Assembly: GCA_019648995.1 (NCBI GenBank)
Contig: BLXT01005798.1
Coordinates: 1,031,289 to 1,051,461 of the forward strand
Length of the DNA stretch: 20,173 nt
Origin: Plakobranchus ocellatus
Taxonomy: Eukaryota; Mollusca; Gastropoda; Plakobranchidae
Direction: 5' to 3'
Notes under the pieces: generated by a model
What the model saw: only the letters and a program-made list of their open reading frames with translations
Database searches by the model: none
What the model was told of the DNA's origin: nothing
Translations under genes and position numbers: made by a program
Shown: piece by piece, positions 1 through 8,430 of the stretch
Position numbering within the stretch: the stretch's first letter is position 1
How the letters are laid out: every line of letters starts with the position of its first letter

Positions 1-325
1 CAAAAAAAAAAAAAAAAATTCCTCGCTCACTCCCACACACATTTTTTTTTTGTGCTCTCGCTCATTTGCGTCTCTTTTCTCTCAATTGTTTGCTTTAGAG
101 TTTCACCAAAGCTTCCATCACTGTGATTTCCTTGGCATTTAATGTTTTCAGTATTGTGATTATCCGAGCTCTTATTCTTTTCTTTTTTACCCCTTAGAAT
201 ATTGATTTGGTGTGATATCTCTCTCTCCCTCTCTCTGCATATCTCTCTTTCCTCCTTTTTCCTTCCTTCCACTCCGTACTTTTCTTCCGGTCCCTCGGTA
301 TCTCCCTTGTTTCCCCTCTGCCCTT

Positions 326-384
<59 letters not shown>

Positions 385-560
385 TTGTGTGTCTTTCTCT
401 CACTCTTTTTTAGTATCTCTTTGTCACGATTTTTCCCTCCGATTATTTTCCCTCGCTCTATGGTGGTTATTTACTCAGTCTCTCGCTTTAGGTAGAAAGT
501 AGATAATGATTTCGCTTGTGATCTTAACGGCGTATGAATTATTAAAACACGTGGATTGTT
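1..560. repeat. Pyrimidine-rich low-complexity region with CT/GT microsatellite
   Basis: The plus strand is strongly C/T biased, with a short poly-A at the window start. An uninterrupted (CT)n tract at about 327-368 passes directly into (GT)n at 369-392, making a compound dinucleotide repeat. Open frames here encode only Ser/Leu or Arg/Glu runs and are artefacts of the repeat. I see no gene, tRNA or recognisable element; a function cannot be assigned. Confidence 0.85.
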
Positions 561-1600
561 TCCTCACGATTAAAGGGGCAGATTTTCTGCTTCGAAAGTA
601 ATTGTTTTACTAATTTCTTTCTCTCAACCCTTTGTCTGAAATGGATAAAAATTGATACTTGAATACAGGTGGTGAAACCATTTATTATGTATTTAAAACG
701 ATGAAGCTTAAAGAGAAGAAACAATGAAATTATTTTTACTCGATGAAGTAATGGTATAATGACAAAATTTATTGCTTATTTTTCCTTTTGAAACAAAAGA
801 TGAAAAAATTTAAGACAACCCCATTAAAGAAAATGGCACAATGGAAATTTAAACTCAGCTCCATTAAGTTTAAAAACATCCGTCAGTTAAGTAAAACAAA
901 AACCAAAGATAGACTATTCCTCTTGTTCACTTTTTTGTGTCATCCCATATTTTTCGACCTTCCTTTCAAAAGATTTTCTTTAACTGAACCTAATGGAGCT
1001 GGGCGTGGTGCAGTGTAGTTATGACCAGAGCTGATACTTCAGTCTAGAGACGATAATGTTCTTATCTCAGTCGTATGGCCTTGTCTTGAGAACAATCTCT
1101 GTTACAGCTTGATGATACGTAAGGTTGTCCGGAACTACATGCCAGTGAGAATCACTGCTAAGAAACAACCGAAAGAATACTTTTGGTTGTAAACATATCT
1201 TTCAAATCCGAAAATGAATCGCTTGATTTTCTACTTCTCTTTGGTCTGATGTTTACAAACTCGTTTGTTTAAATGGTTTTTTTTTCCTCGCTTGAGCATA
1301 CACATGAATCAATTTTTGTTATTCCTCAAATTGTTGGAAACATAATTCCCAGCCAGATCTAAACATATAAAATCATTAAAAACAATCTTTTGTTTGATAA
1401 TATTGTAAACTCGAAAGCAAAATAATTATTAGTTCATTTTGTGGCGGAATATCTTTATCAACCTCTGCACTCTGTGAATAAAATAGAAATTATGTTTTAA
1501 TAGACTTTCTTGTTGCGGGCTAAACATAAGCGTGGTTGATTTTTTTACATTGCACGTTAGCCAAACATCTTGACGCTGCATTAGTTCTGTTCTTGTGAAT
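560..1600. other. Non-coding stretch, no gene recognised
   Basis: This is AT-rich DNA without a convincing coding region. The 76-codon frame at 788-1018 is Lys/Phe-rich, matches nothing I know and overlaps the small inverted repeat described separately. The stretch is not visibly repeated elsewhere in the window, so it appears to lie outside both duplications. Confidence 0.6.
851..1003. repeat. Small imperfect inverted repeat (foldback), arms 851-874 and 981-1003
   Basis: The left arm contains CAGCTCCATTAAG and the right arm contains CTAATGGAGCTGGG, its reverse complement with a few mismatches. The arms are about 23 bases with a spacer of about 105 bases. Together they could form a hairpin or be the ends of a very short MITE-like element. 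No target-site duplication is evident, so the mobile-element reading is only a possibility. Confidence 0.45.
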
Positions 1601-1765
1601 CTAGCACGTGCACAGTAGGATAATCTAAGACTTTCAGGTCCACATCAGGCAAGGTGGACAGTGGGGGACTCGAACTCGCTATAAAAGCTCCCTGTAAATC
1701 TCAGTGAGGGTTAGCTAACCAACGTTACTCAGATACTCCGCTTGAAGTTGGATCATGAACGAATT
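1600..1765 (-). mobile_element. Probable tRNA-derived SINE fragment
   Basis: Read on the minus strand, the segment holds AGTTCGAGTCC (positions 1667-1677), nearly a perfect RNA polymerase III B box. About 35-40 bases upstream at roughly 1711-1735 is TATCTGAGTAACGTTGGTTA, which resembles a tRNA D-arm / A box. The spacing fits an internal tRNA-type promoter. The flanks do not form a tRNA acceptor or T stem: the bases either side of the T-loop-like sequence are not complementary. It therefore reads as a tRNA-derived SINE rather than a functional tRNA. No other copy is visible here. Confidence 0.45.
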
Positions 1766-1990
1766 TTTTAGGGTAGGATATAAAGTTTTTTGTTTCCTAA
1801 ATGTGAGTTTATTGTAACATCAGCTGGAACCGTTCTCTATATAACGTATTATACATTTCTGTCTCACAAGCAGCACAAACTTCCTTTTGATAATATCATC
1901 AATGGCGAACAGAAAGGCATAACTTAGATTCACTTTGTTTGAGCATCATTTTTATTTTTGTGCCGAGGAATTGTCAAATGACAAGAATGC
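1765..1990. other. Non-coding stretch outside the duplications
   Basis: AT-rich, no open frame of note and no clear repeat match inside the window. It lies between the SINE-like segment and the outer edge of arm 1 of the receptor inverted duplication. A few blocks may extend the similarity to sequence just right of 16215, but too weakly to claim. Confidence 0.4.
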
Positions 1991-3079
1991 GCCAATAACG
2001 GAAAAGGATCAGTGAATCAAATATTTTCAAAACTGAGACGAAGGTGTTTCGCCTTTTCCCTGCCCTTATAATTAGCCCAAACAATTTGCAACTGAAAAAT
2101 TATAGATCAGCTAAAATACGCATTATTAATTTAAGAATTTAGAAAACTAGTAGTAACGGTAAAAGAGTGTGATATCTTTCACAGTTTCTTTTCTTTTCTT
2201 TTTTCTTTGCTATGATAATAAACATTTTCAGTAAATGAGTCGTATCTAATATTATAAACTTAACTATTGGGTGCATACCACAATTTTCACTACCCTAGAG
2301 CCGTATGCGGACTTATTTCGCCCAAAAATGCTTGAAACTTACAAATAAAAACTTCTATTCATAAAATTTTTACTACTGTTGTTGGCCTCTTAAGATATAC
2401 ACAGCAGGATGCGCCTTGCTCTGCTGATCATAGTAACATAAATCTCTCAAAATAAAAAAAAATTTGGATTTACGACCTGGGCATCGAGATAGGTAATTAC
2501 AATCAAGATGTTCTGGAGTAAATTGACTCATGAGGACTGTCTTGTTTTATGTCCCCGAGTAAATAATAACCGAACCAATTCTAAGGTAACCATGCCAAAG
2601 TAAACATTTTAAACTTGCGAAAGTAAACAACTTTTAAATGTGACTCTTTTTGTTTGTCTAAAAGTGTACTCACAACATTAATAGATTCTTTTTTTGGTTT
2701 TGTTTCAGGTGCTGACAAAATTTTTAGCCACATGTGTGTAAAGTAAAGTGACTGATTAGAGTTAAAGAAAGGATGATTGGAGGCACTTGATTCTATTGAG
2801 AAAGGGTTGAGGTATTGGATGTGTCTAAGCATTGGTATTTTACAAAACCTGCCTCTCCCAGGATGAGAATAAAAAACACCTCATCTTTTTCTTTTCAAAT
2901 GTAGGCCTTATCTGAATATTAATATCAGGTGTGTATTGACCAATGGTCGGGTAATGCCTAAGGAGGCTGCAATTTTGTTACTTCGACATAGTAGACATAA
3001 GCACTTCCTTAAATTAAAAAAAAAGATTCACGCTGATTAACAACAAAACAACAAACAAACAAAATTGGATAGAGAAGGT
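1990..3079. other. Duplicated non-coding DNA, no gene recognised
   Basis: This outer part of arm 1 is matched in inverted orientation by about 15010-16215. No reading frame is conserved between the copies: the 83-codon frame on the minus strand (2581-2832) and its counterpart at 15293-15538 are disrupted relative to each other. It may be an unrecognised old transposable element, but no termini or coding motifs support naming it. Confidence 0.5.
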
Positions 3080-3235
3080 TATTCTGTAAAAGAACATTTA
3101 TTGAAATATAATTTTGTACTTTTGAGTGTGTCTATAGCTGTATGTTGTTTTATAGGTAGGAGCTCAGAAGAAAAACGATTTCGTTCGGGATAGGAGCAGA
3201 AAGGAGGCTTAAATCGTCCTTGAAATAAGTTAAAT
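3079..3235. other. Duplicated segment next to the gag fragment, partner of 14885-15010
   Basis: On the minus strand the gag-derived frame continues through this segment to a stop near 3079, but the residues no longer look like gag. The DNA is clearly matched by 14885-15010 on the plus strand, with substitutions and small indels. It may be the continuation of the same retroelement or older flanking DNA. It contains ACCTATAAAACA and TTTCAATAAATG on the minus strand, which resemble a TATA box and a poly-A signal; I do not treat these as functional. Confidence 0.4.
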
Positions 3236-3693
3236 GCTTTCTGTACTGCATCATAATCCAAGGCTTGGACCTGTGGAAGTTGCCCGTAGCAATCGAGCGT
3301 TCGTCCAGCCAGGACTGCACTCAGTGAACTTGCCCACTTCTCTCGAGGCCACTGGTTCATGGCTGAAAATCTCTCAAAGCGCGCTAGCCGCTGTCTAATT
3401 CATCCTTTCCGTCCACAAAATTTGGCAATTTGGTAACTTGACCCGAGCATCTGTCCCACCTGTTGAGTACACTTCAGGATCAGCTTTGACACCAGCAGCT
3501 TAAATCAGAAATTTATCCTCCTCTATTTCTTTCCGTCTTTCTGCGTTTCTTTCCCTTTCTCTTTCAACGCTTTCCGCTTCTCTTTCTCTTTCCATTTCAG
3601 CGCGTGCTGCTTCTTCTCGTTCAAGTTGGAGTTCTAATTCTCTCTCTTCTCTCTTTAGTTGATATTCGCTCTAAATATTTCTTCTCCTGCCTG

Positions 3694-3759
<66 letters not shown>

Positions 3760-3760
3760 G
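3235..3760 (-). pseudogene. Degenerate gag-like fragment of an LTR retrotransposon
   Basis: The minus strand encodes a recognisable capsid-region segment. It has FERFSAMNQWPREKW, then SSLSAVLAGRTLDCYGQLP, then LDYDAVQKAF, the pattern of Ty3/Gypsy-type gag proteins in metazoan genomes. Upstream on the same strand are KLPNCQ and DGKDELDS pieces in other frames, so at least two frameshifts separate them. Before these comes an Arg/Glu-rich stretch that grades into the CT microsatellite. No nucleocapsid zinc knuckle, protease or reverse transcriptase follows, so this is a remnant. It sits just downstream of LTR-like repeat copy A on the same strand, the order expected for 5' LTR then gag. The family assignment rests on recalled consensus patterns and was not searched. 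Confidence 0.62.
3695..3756. repeat. (CT)n microsatellite inside the gag-like fragment
   Basis: An uninterrupted CT dinucleotide tract of about 62 bases. On the minus strand it reads GAGA and would encode alternating Arg/Glu. It lies between Arg/Glu-rich gag-like sequence (about 3520-3680) and the putative gag N-terminal part, so the repeat probably expanded from the charged coding region. Confidence 0.9.
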
Positions 3761-3914
3761 CTCAGCGAGCCGTAAAAATTCTGCTTCAAATATTTTTCTT
3801 GATGGCTAGCAACTTCTTATAAAGGATCTAGATCTAGATTTATTTTTAACCCTGCCTTTGGCTTTATCGTCGGGGTCGCTAAATATATCATGAATAGCTA
3901 AGTGCTGTTTAGTT

Positions 3915-4400
3915 ATAAATCTAGCTGAGCACTGCCTGTGACAATGAGTTCTTTTAAAACAGAAAAAAGACATAAATAACTCCAAGTCTCGTCGAAAATT
4001 GAGCGAAAGGTTTATTAGCTTGAATAAAGAACAGTCTCAGGACAGCAAATAAATTTCTACAACTATTTAGATCTAAAAGCCTTCAAACATCAACTATTTA
4101 TCTCTCAGCGGTCTTTGCAAGCTTTCTCCAACCGATCTCACAGTCATTCTTATATACCAACCGCCACAGGTTTTAGAAAATACTTGTGTAGGCTAATTGT
4201 ACAATAGAAATAAATATCATACATTCTAGAATATTCAAAAACAAAGAAGATCTTACCGAATTTTGACATCAAGCTTAGCTAAAAATATTAGCCAATCAAA
4301 CTTCCCACAGACACAACCACCATTGATACGATATTTTAACAACTTGCAAAAAAATGTTCGCACACCGTCCAGCCTTTCTGGAAATCTTTAGATCTAATAG
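3915..4400 (-). mobile_element. LTR-like repeat, copy A (antisense to receptor 1)
   Basis: One of four related copies in the window. On the minus strand it has, in order, a conserved CAAT-like segment (TTTGATTGGCTAATATTT), a TATA box (TATATAAG at about 4150-4157), the block AGACCGCTGAGAG, and a poly-A signal AATAAA (complement of 4011-4016). Promoter followed about 140 bases later by a poly-A signal is the layout of a retrotransposon LTR. A gag-like fragment follows on the same strand, which supports that reading. Exact ends, target-site duplication and primer-binding site could not be fixed. Bases about 3915-4005 are probably leader rather than LTR, and they are shared with copy B. The repeat lies about 550 bases upstream of receptor 1 in opposite orientation. 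Confidence 0.6.
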
Positions 4401-4864
4401 GATAAAAATGATTTTCTGGCCTAACATATCCTGTGTAAATACATTGTGTACAATCACCTTATTTTCAAGCAAAATACTTACTCTCAATAAAACACCATCG
4501 TCATGAATGTAGGTGACAGATTATTATTTTCATTACACGTAAAACCATCTTGGTTTCAGGCAACCAATTTAAGTCCACAATTGCAAAAACACCGAGGTGC
4601 AGATTTATTCATCGCCAGACGTCACAATGAGCATGATTTCAAGTTACATGTGTGTTTCTTACTACGCTGAAAATTCACTTTAAATGCAGGTCTCTCGCTT
4701 TTGTACCTCAGTAATGTAAAGTTAATATGACTTGGATATATTAATTTTTATAAAAGAACGATTGTCATGATTTTTGTTCTGGATTTCTAATACATAATGA
4801 CCATAAGTTCACGTTTTCAGATTACTTTTCTCACTATTATGGACAATATAATTTTATGTTTCAG
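4400..4864 (+). promoter_or_regulatory. Receptor 1 upstream region with putative 3' splice acceptor
   Basis: This segment is conserved upstream of both intact receptors. Its last part, ending ATTTTATGTTTCAG at 4864, also appears before the pseudogene as TTTTTTTTATGTTTTAG. A T-rich tract closing in CAG/TAG at the same place in all three copies suggests a splice acceptor, with the whole receptor frame on the last exon and a non-coding 5' exon upstream. No donor site or first exon was identified. No core promoter is convincing on the plus strand. Confidence 0.45.
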
Positions 4865-4888
4865 ATTTATTTATCAAAGCAAAGCATA

Positions 4889-4930
4889 ATGACCATGATT
4901 CCAGGCTACAGATTATATTTAAAAGAATGA
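4889..4930 (+). other. Short upstream ORF before receptor 1
   Basis: An ATG at 4889 opens 13 codons followed by TGA at 4928-4930, ending 11 bases before the receptor start. In receptor 2 the equivalent ATG is in frame and open into the receptor. Receptor 1 has two extra bases (TTATATTTAAAAG against TTATTTAAAAG), which shift the frame and create this stop. If this leader is transcribed, the upstream ORF would be expected to reduce initiation at the receptor start. Confidence 0.55.
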
Positions 4931-4941
4931 GGTAGACACTA

Positions 4942-6054
4942 ATGATTGTTCTGATGTTGAAAAATTTAATCGGATTGTCTTCCTCTGACAGGATGAAGAT
5001 CGGAAACATAAGCGATACCATCATGATGAAGACGACAAACTTCAACATGTCCAGTAGCCAAATGTACACGGAATTGATGGCTCTAGATATTTTCTTAAAC
5101 CTGAGACAAATCATCTTCTGGTCCATTTTGAGCATTAGCATCTTCGGGGTTATCGGGAATATGCTTATCATCTTGGTTTACATCAGACTGGGATTTTCCG
5201 AAACGATCCACGCAAGTTACGTGGCACTTGCTGTCAGCGACCTTCTAAGTGTCCTGAGTGTGAACTGGATAGCGATCTGCAACACACCTTTAATCAATTT
5301 ACTGCTTAATCGGTTATCAATAGTTACCAATTTAAGTCAATTCATCCAAATAACAGGCGCCCGGCCTCATCTTGTTTTCTCCAAAACTACAGCTCTAATC
5401 ACAGCCTGGATCAGTATGGAACGTTGTCTCTGTGTAGTTTTCCCAATGAAAGTAAAGTTGATAATCACTCGCACTGTTAACACAGTTGTACTTGTTATGA
5501 TTTTCATCATAGGTTGCGGCCCCTCTATGATTTCCTACATTGCAGTCAGGTCTGAATTGCGAGAAGATCCATTGAAAAATCAAACAAGACTCTTCTTCTT
5601 TGTAAGTGGCAATGATCATCCACTAAACGTATCAGCTTATTTTCTTTACTATGTTGCTTTTCCTGTTTTCTCATGGGTTGTCGTGATTGTCAACACAACG
5701 GTCCTGATCATCAAACTCAAGCAGAGCGCTAACTGGAGAAAACAACACTTGAAGTTCCCGACTACCTCGGCGACTCAGAGTACCACTTCTGGGCGAACAA
5801 ATCGTGTCACTAAAACTGTAGTTATTGTAGCCAGTATATTTATTGCTTGTTCTTTGCCATTCTCTCTCACTTTCTCTGCGTGGACCTTTCTACCAGAGTT
5901 TTATCGAAAGGCTAAATTTCGTGACTTATTCCTGCTGAATTCTTCACTCGTCTTTCTTTTAAGTGAAGTTAATTCTAGCGTTAATATCATCGTGTTTACT
6001 ATAATGGGGGCCAGATTTCGATCGGCTCTGCAGCATATAATGTGTAGAAAGTAA
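4942..6054 (+). CDS. Class A GPCR, gastropod chemosensory / FMRFamide-receptor-like (receptor 1)
   Basis: This is a complete 370-residue seven-transmembrane receptor expected in the plasma membrane. The N-terminus carries NIS (22-24) and NMS (35-37) glycosylation sequons. TM1 is about 57-80 with Asn73 (GN); TM2 about 91-114 with Asp100; TM3 about 145-167 ending in ERC (160-162) in place of DRY. TM4 is about 178-200, TM5 about 233-258 with Pro241, TM6 about 289-312, and TM7 about 328-353. TM6 has FxxCSLP: the toggle Trp of CWxP is Ser304. TM7 has NSSVNIIVF, so the NPxxY proline is Ile. The usual TM3-ECL2 disulphide pair is absent; ECL2 has NQT and NVS sequons but no Cys. The first in-frame ATG after an upstream stop is used, matching an internal Met of receptor 2. 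The frame has no introns. The ligand is unknown; a small-molecule or peptide chemosensory role is inferred from family resemblance only. ATTAAA at 6122 is a possible poly-A signal. Confidence 0.85.
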   Translation: MIVLMLKNLIGLSSSDRMKIGNISDTIMMKTTNFNMSSSQMYTELMALDIFLNLRQIIFWSILSISIFGVIGNMLIILVYIRLGFSETIHASYVALAVSDLLSVLSVNWIAICNTPLINLLLNRLSIVTNLSQFIQITGARPHLVFSKTTALITAWISMERCLCVVFPMKVKLIITRTVNTVVLVMIFIIGCGPSMISYIAVRSELREDPLKNQTRLFFFVSGNDHPLNVSAYFLYYVAFPVFSWVVVIVNTTVLIIKLKQSANWRKQHLKFPTTSATQSTTSGRTNRVTKTVVIVASIFIACSLPFSLTFSAWTFLPEFYRKAKFRDLFLLNSSLVFLLSEVNSSVNIIVFTIMGARFRSALQHIMCRK

Positions 6055-6109
6055 ACATCAATTTTACTTTAAATTCTAAAATCTAATGTTCTATCATTAC
6101 TTTTTACTT

Positions 6110-6255
6110 TATTTTATCTGCATTAAAGTTATATACAATCCGCAATTTTATTCACTTTCTTGGTATCACTATGCTATAAAACTTATGTATTTTTTTTTTT
6201 ACATTTCAAAGTGGCTATTTCGTGTATTCAGATAATGGCCTGTAATATTCATTCT
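6110..6255. other. Spacer between receptor 1 and the second cassette
   Basis: AT-rich DNA with a T-run near 6190. The inverted similarity to arm 2 fades out just before here, and the direct similarity to 3915 onwards starts just after. No feature is seen. Confidence 0.5.
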
Positions 6256-6735
6256 TAGTGTTTAGTTATAGATCTAGTTGAGCCCTGTCTGTAACAATGA
6301 GTTCTTTTAAAATAGACTGAAGAACAGGGATCACCCCTTGCCGAAAATAGACCGAAATGTTTATTAACTTGAATAATGAACAATTTCAGAACAGCAAATA
6401 CATTTCTACAAATTATTTATATCTACAATCTCTCAAACATTAGCGGTTTACCTTCAGCAGTCTTTGAAAGCTATCTCCAACCATTCTCACAACCATTTTT
6501 ATATACCGATCGCCCTAGTGTTCTAGAAAATACTCGCGTATGCTAAATAAAGAAAAAAAAATTAAAACCATACATTCTAGAATTTGCAAAATATATCACC
6601 ACGGTGAGCTAAAAATATTAGCCAATCAAACTCCCCCACGTGACATACCCAGCATGATAAGATTGTTAACATGTTGTTATCAAAATGTTCGCACACCTTC
6701 CAGACATTTTAGAAATCCCTATATCTATGAGGATA
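6255..6735 (-). mobile_element. LTR-like repeat, copy B
   Basis: Same orientation and internal order as copy A: TTTGATTGGCTAATATTT, a TATA box (TATATAAAAATGG on the minus strand, near 6497-6506) and AATAAA (complement of 6360-6365). The similarity to copy A includes the leader-like block with GTTCTTTTAAAA near 6300, then stops near 6255, so the gag-like fragment is missing. The cassette was therefore copied directly from a unit beginning near 3915. Confidence 0.6.
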
Positions 6736-6909
6736 AACAAGCTTAAAGCAAAATGATGCCACTTACTTAAAAATAGGTCTAAAATCTGACCAAACATTAC
6801 AAAAAAATAATGGCAAAACACAATATAATTATTCCAAGTCTATATCTAATCTTTCCTAGACCTAGCCTCAATTCACACTCACAGCAACAATTAAATTGTC
6901 ACAGTGTTA

Positions 6910-7456
6910 TGCTATGCAGGTGAGGTAGTATATAAGCATTGGCGAAGATCTGTATTCCTCAGAATGCTGTGCAGGTGAGGTAGTACAGTCTGTAAGCATT
7001 GTTCAGGTTCTGTGTTCTTCAGAATGCTATGCAGGTGAGTTAGTCTGCAAGCATTGGCGAAGTTCTGTGTTTCTCAGAATGCTATGCAGGTAAGGTAGGC
7101 TGTAAGCATTGGCCAGGGTCTGTGTTCCTCAGAAGCCTGTGAAGGTGAGGCAGTCTGTAAGCATTGGCGAAGTTCTGTGTTCCTCAGAATGCTGTGTAAG
7201 CATTGGCCATGGTCTGTGTTCCTCAGAAAGGTGTGGAGGTGAGGTAGTGTGTAAGCATTGGCCATGGTCTGTGTTCCTCAGAAAGCTGTGGAGGTGAGGT
7301 AGTCTGTAAGCATTGGCGAAGTTCTGTGATCCTCAAATTGCTAGGCACGTGAGGTAGTCTGTAAGCATTGACCAGGTACTGTGTACCTCAGATTGTTGTG
7401 CAAGTGAGGTAGTCTGTAAGCATTTGCCAGATTCTGTGTTTCTCAAAAACCTGTGC
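6910..7456. repeat. Minisatellite, about ten 55-bp units
   Basis: The unit runs from TGCTATGCAGGTGAGG through GTCTGTAAGCATTGGC to TTCTGTGTTCCTCAGAA, 55 bases long. I count about ten copies, one shortened to about 39 bases (near 7186-7224) and one about five bases longer. Units differ by scattered substitutions, including two interspersed variants, GGCGAAG and GGCCAGG/GGCCATGG, in the same position. The array lies between LTR-like copy B and the receptor pseudogene and is absent from the other two cassettes. Small open frames across it on both strands are artefacts. Confidence 0.92.
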
Positions 7457-7736
7457 AGATTAATATATCACAGTGTGTCACAATGTACATGATTTGATGT
7501 AACAGATGTTTTTATTACTATATGTCTCATCCGCTTAAACTTAAGTTCGCAAGTTTATTCATTACCGTTATGTAGAATGATATGACTTCAGATCTTAGGC
7601 TTATTAAAAATAAAAAAGCATTTTGCCATATTTTAGGATCTTGATTTCGTTATCATTATAATTGCCATAACTTTATTTCATACATTAAATTTCTCATAAT
7701 GATGCACAGTATCATGTTTTTTTTTTATGTTTTAGA
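7456..7736 (+). other. Pseudogene upstream region with acceptor-like end
   Basis: AT-rich segment whose last 100 bases resemble the region just upstream of receptors 1 and 2 (for example TTTCTCATAATGATGCACA near 7690). It ends in a T-run and ATGTTTTAG at about 7736, the counterpart of the putative splice acceptor at 4864. Confidence 0.45.
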
Positions 7737-8193
7737 CTCATTTATCACTGCAGAGCACAAATATAATTCCAGGCTATAGATTACTTTCAACTGTTAAACT
7801 TGCACTAATGACTGGTCAGATCTTATACACTTTCGTTGGATTGTCTTCCTCTGAGAGGATGAAGATCGGAAAACCATCATGATGAATGAGACAAACTTGA
7901 ACATGTCCAGTCGACATTAATATTTGGTCACGACATTTTCTTTAACCTCATACACATAATCATCTTCTATATATTTGGCTTAAACATTTTCGGGGTTATC
8001 GGGAATATCCTTATTATCTTGGTTTACATGAGACTGGGATTTGTCCGAAACGAGCCACACAAGATACCTAGCACTTGCTGCCAGCGACCTGCTAAGTGTT
8101 CTAAGTTTGAAGTGGCTAGCGATCTGTTATCGGTTTGCTACCAGATCGGTTAATAATAGTCATGGAAATCAGACTTTTAACACATTTCACAGG
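7737..8193 (+). pseudogene. Truncated GPCR pseudogene (third receptor copy)
   Basis: The DNA matches the 5' third of receptor 1 from the putative exon start to just past TM2. Shared blocks include GGATTGTCTTCCTCTGA near 7838, TTTTCGGGGTTATCGGGAAT (TM1) near 7988 and CTTGCTGCCAGCGACCTGCT (TM2) near 8078. The start equivalent to receptor 1 is at 7808. An 11-base deletion near 7873 shifts the frame, a TAA follows near 7918, and further indels occur. Similarity ends at ACAGG (8193), where receptor 1 continues into ECL1/TM3; the sequence switches there to LTR-like DNA. TM3-TM7 are absent, so this is a dead copy. Confidence 0.85.
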
Positions 8194-8430
8194 TAAGAGG
8201 GTAGGTTCTAAAATGAGTTCTTTGTGTTATATTGACTAATTAGTCTATGCATCGCATAACAAATTTTTAGAACCTGTGAGAGGTTGGTATAAAAAAGTAT
8301 AGTGCATAGTTGTGAGATTGTTCGGGAGGTCGCTGAAAGATAGACCGCTGATGTTTGTGAATGTGCATGGACTTTCAGAGAGATACTTCGTTGTTCTAAA
8401 GTTGTTCTTGATTTAAATTAATAACACTTT
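8193..8430 (+). mobile_element. LTR-like repeat, copy D (degenerate, fused to pseudogene)
   Basis: This is a diverged partial copy in the plus orientation, the same as copy C. It begins inside the repeat at GGTAAGA, keeps GAGGTTGGTATAAAAAA (TATA-like, about 8280-8296), TGTGAGAT, GACCGCTGATGTTTG (about 8343) and a mutated poly-A signal AATAAC (8420-8425). The upstream part of the repeat is missing because the pseudogene joins directly to it. Confidence 0.55.

Larger units (their letters stand above)
1990..6110. repeat. Arm 1 of large inverted duplication (receptor block)
   Basis: Reading this arm forwards matches about 11755-16215 read backwards. Anchors include TCAAATATTTTCAAAACTGA near 2020 against its reverse complement near 16170. 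The block around the CCTGCCTCTCCCAGGATGAG motif (about 2849) pairs with 15220-15245, the segment around 3079-3190 with 14900-15010, the LTR-like repeat with 13790-14105, and receptor 1 with receptor 2. Similarity ends shortly after the receptor stop codons. Non-coding parts carry many indels, whereas the receptor frames align without gaps, so the duplication is old and the genes have been constrained since. Confidence 0.85.

Noticed and set aside
194..502. Overlapping Ser/Leu-rich and Arg/Glu-rich frames on both strands
   Set aside because: They follow from the CT/GT low-complexity sequence; no conserved motif is present.
788..1018. 76-codon Lys/Phe-rich frame
   Set aside because: It spans the small inverted repeat and shows no recognisable protein pattern.
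1655..1740. Functional tRNA gene on the minus strand
   Set aside because: The T-loop-like sequence lacks complementary T-stem bases and no acceptor stem forms; a SINE is more likely.
5395..5619. Antisense frame inside receptor 1, with a similar one at 12245-12469 inside receptor 2
   Set aside because: Conserved only because the receptor on the other strand is conserved; the residues show no independent pattern.
6910..7456. CRISPR-like array
   Set aside because: The whole 55-bp unit is repeated, with no unique spacers between conserved repeats; it is a minisatellite in a eukaryotic context.
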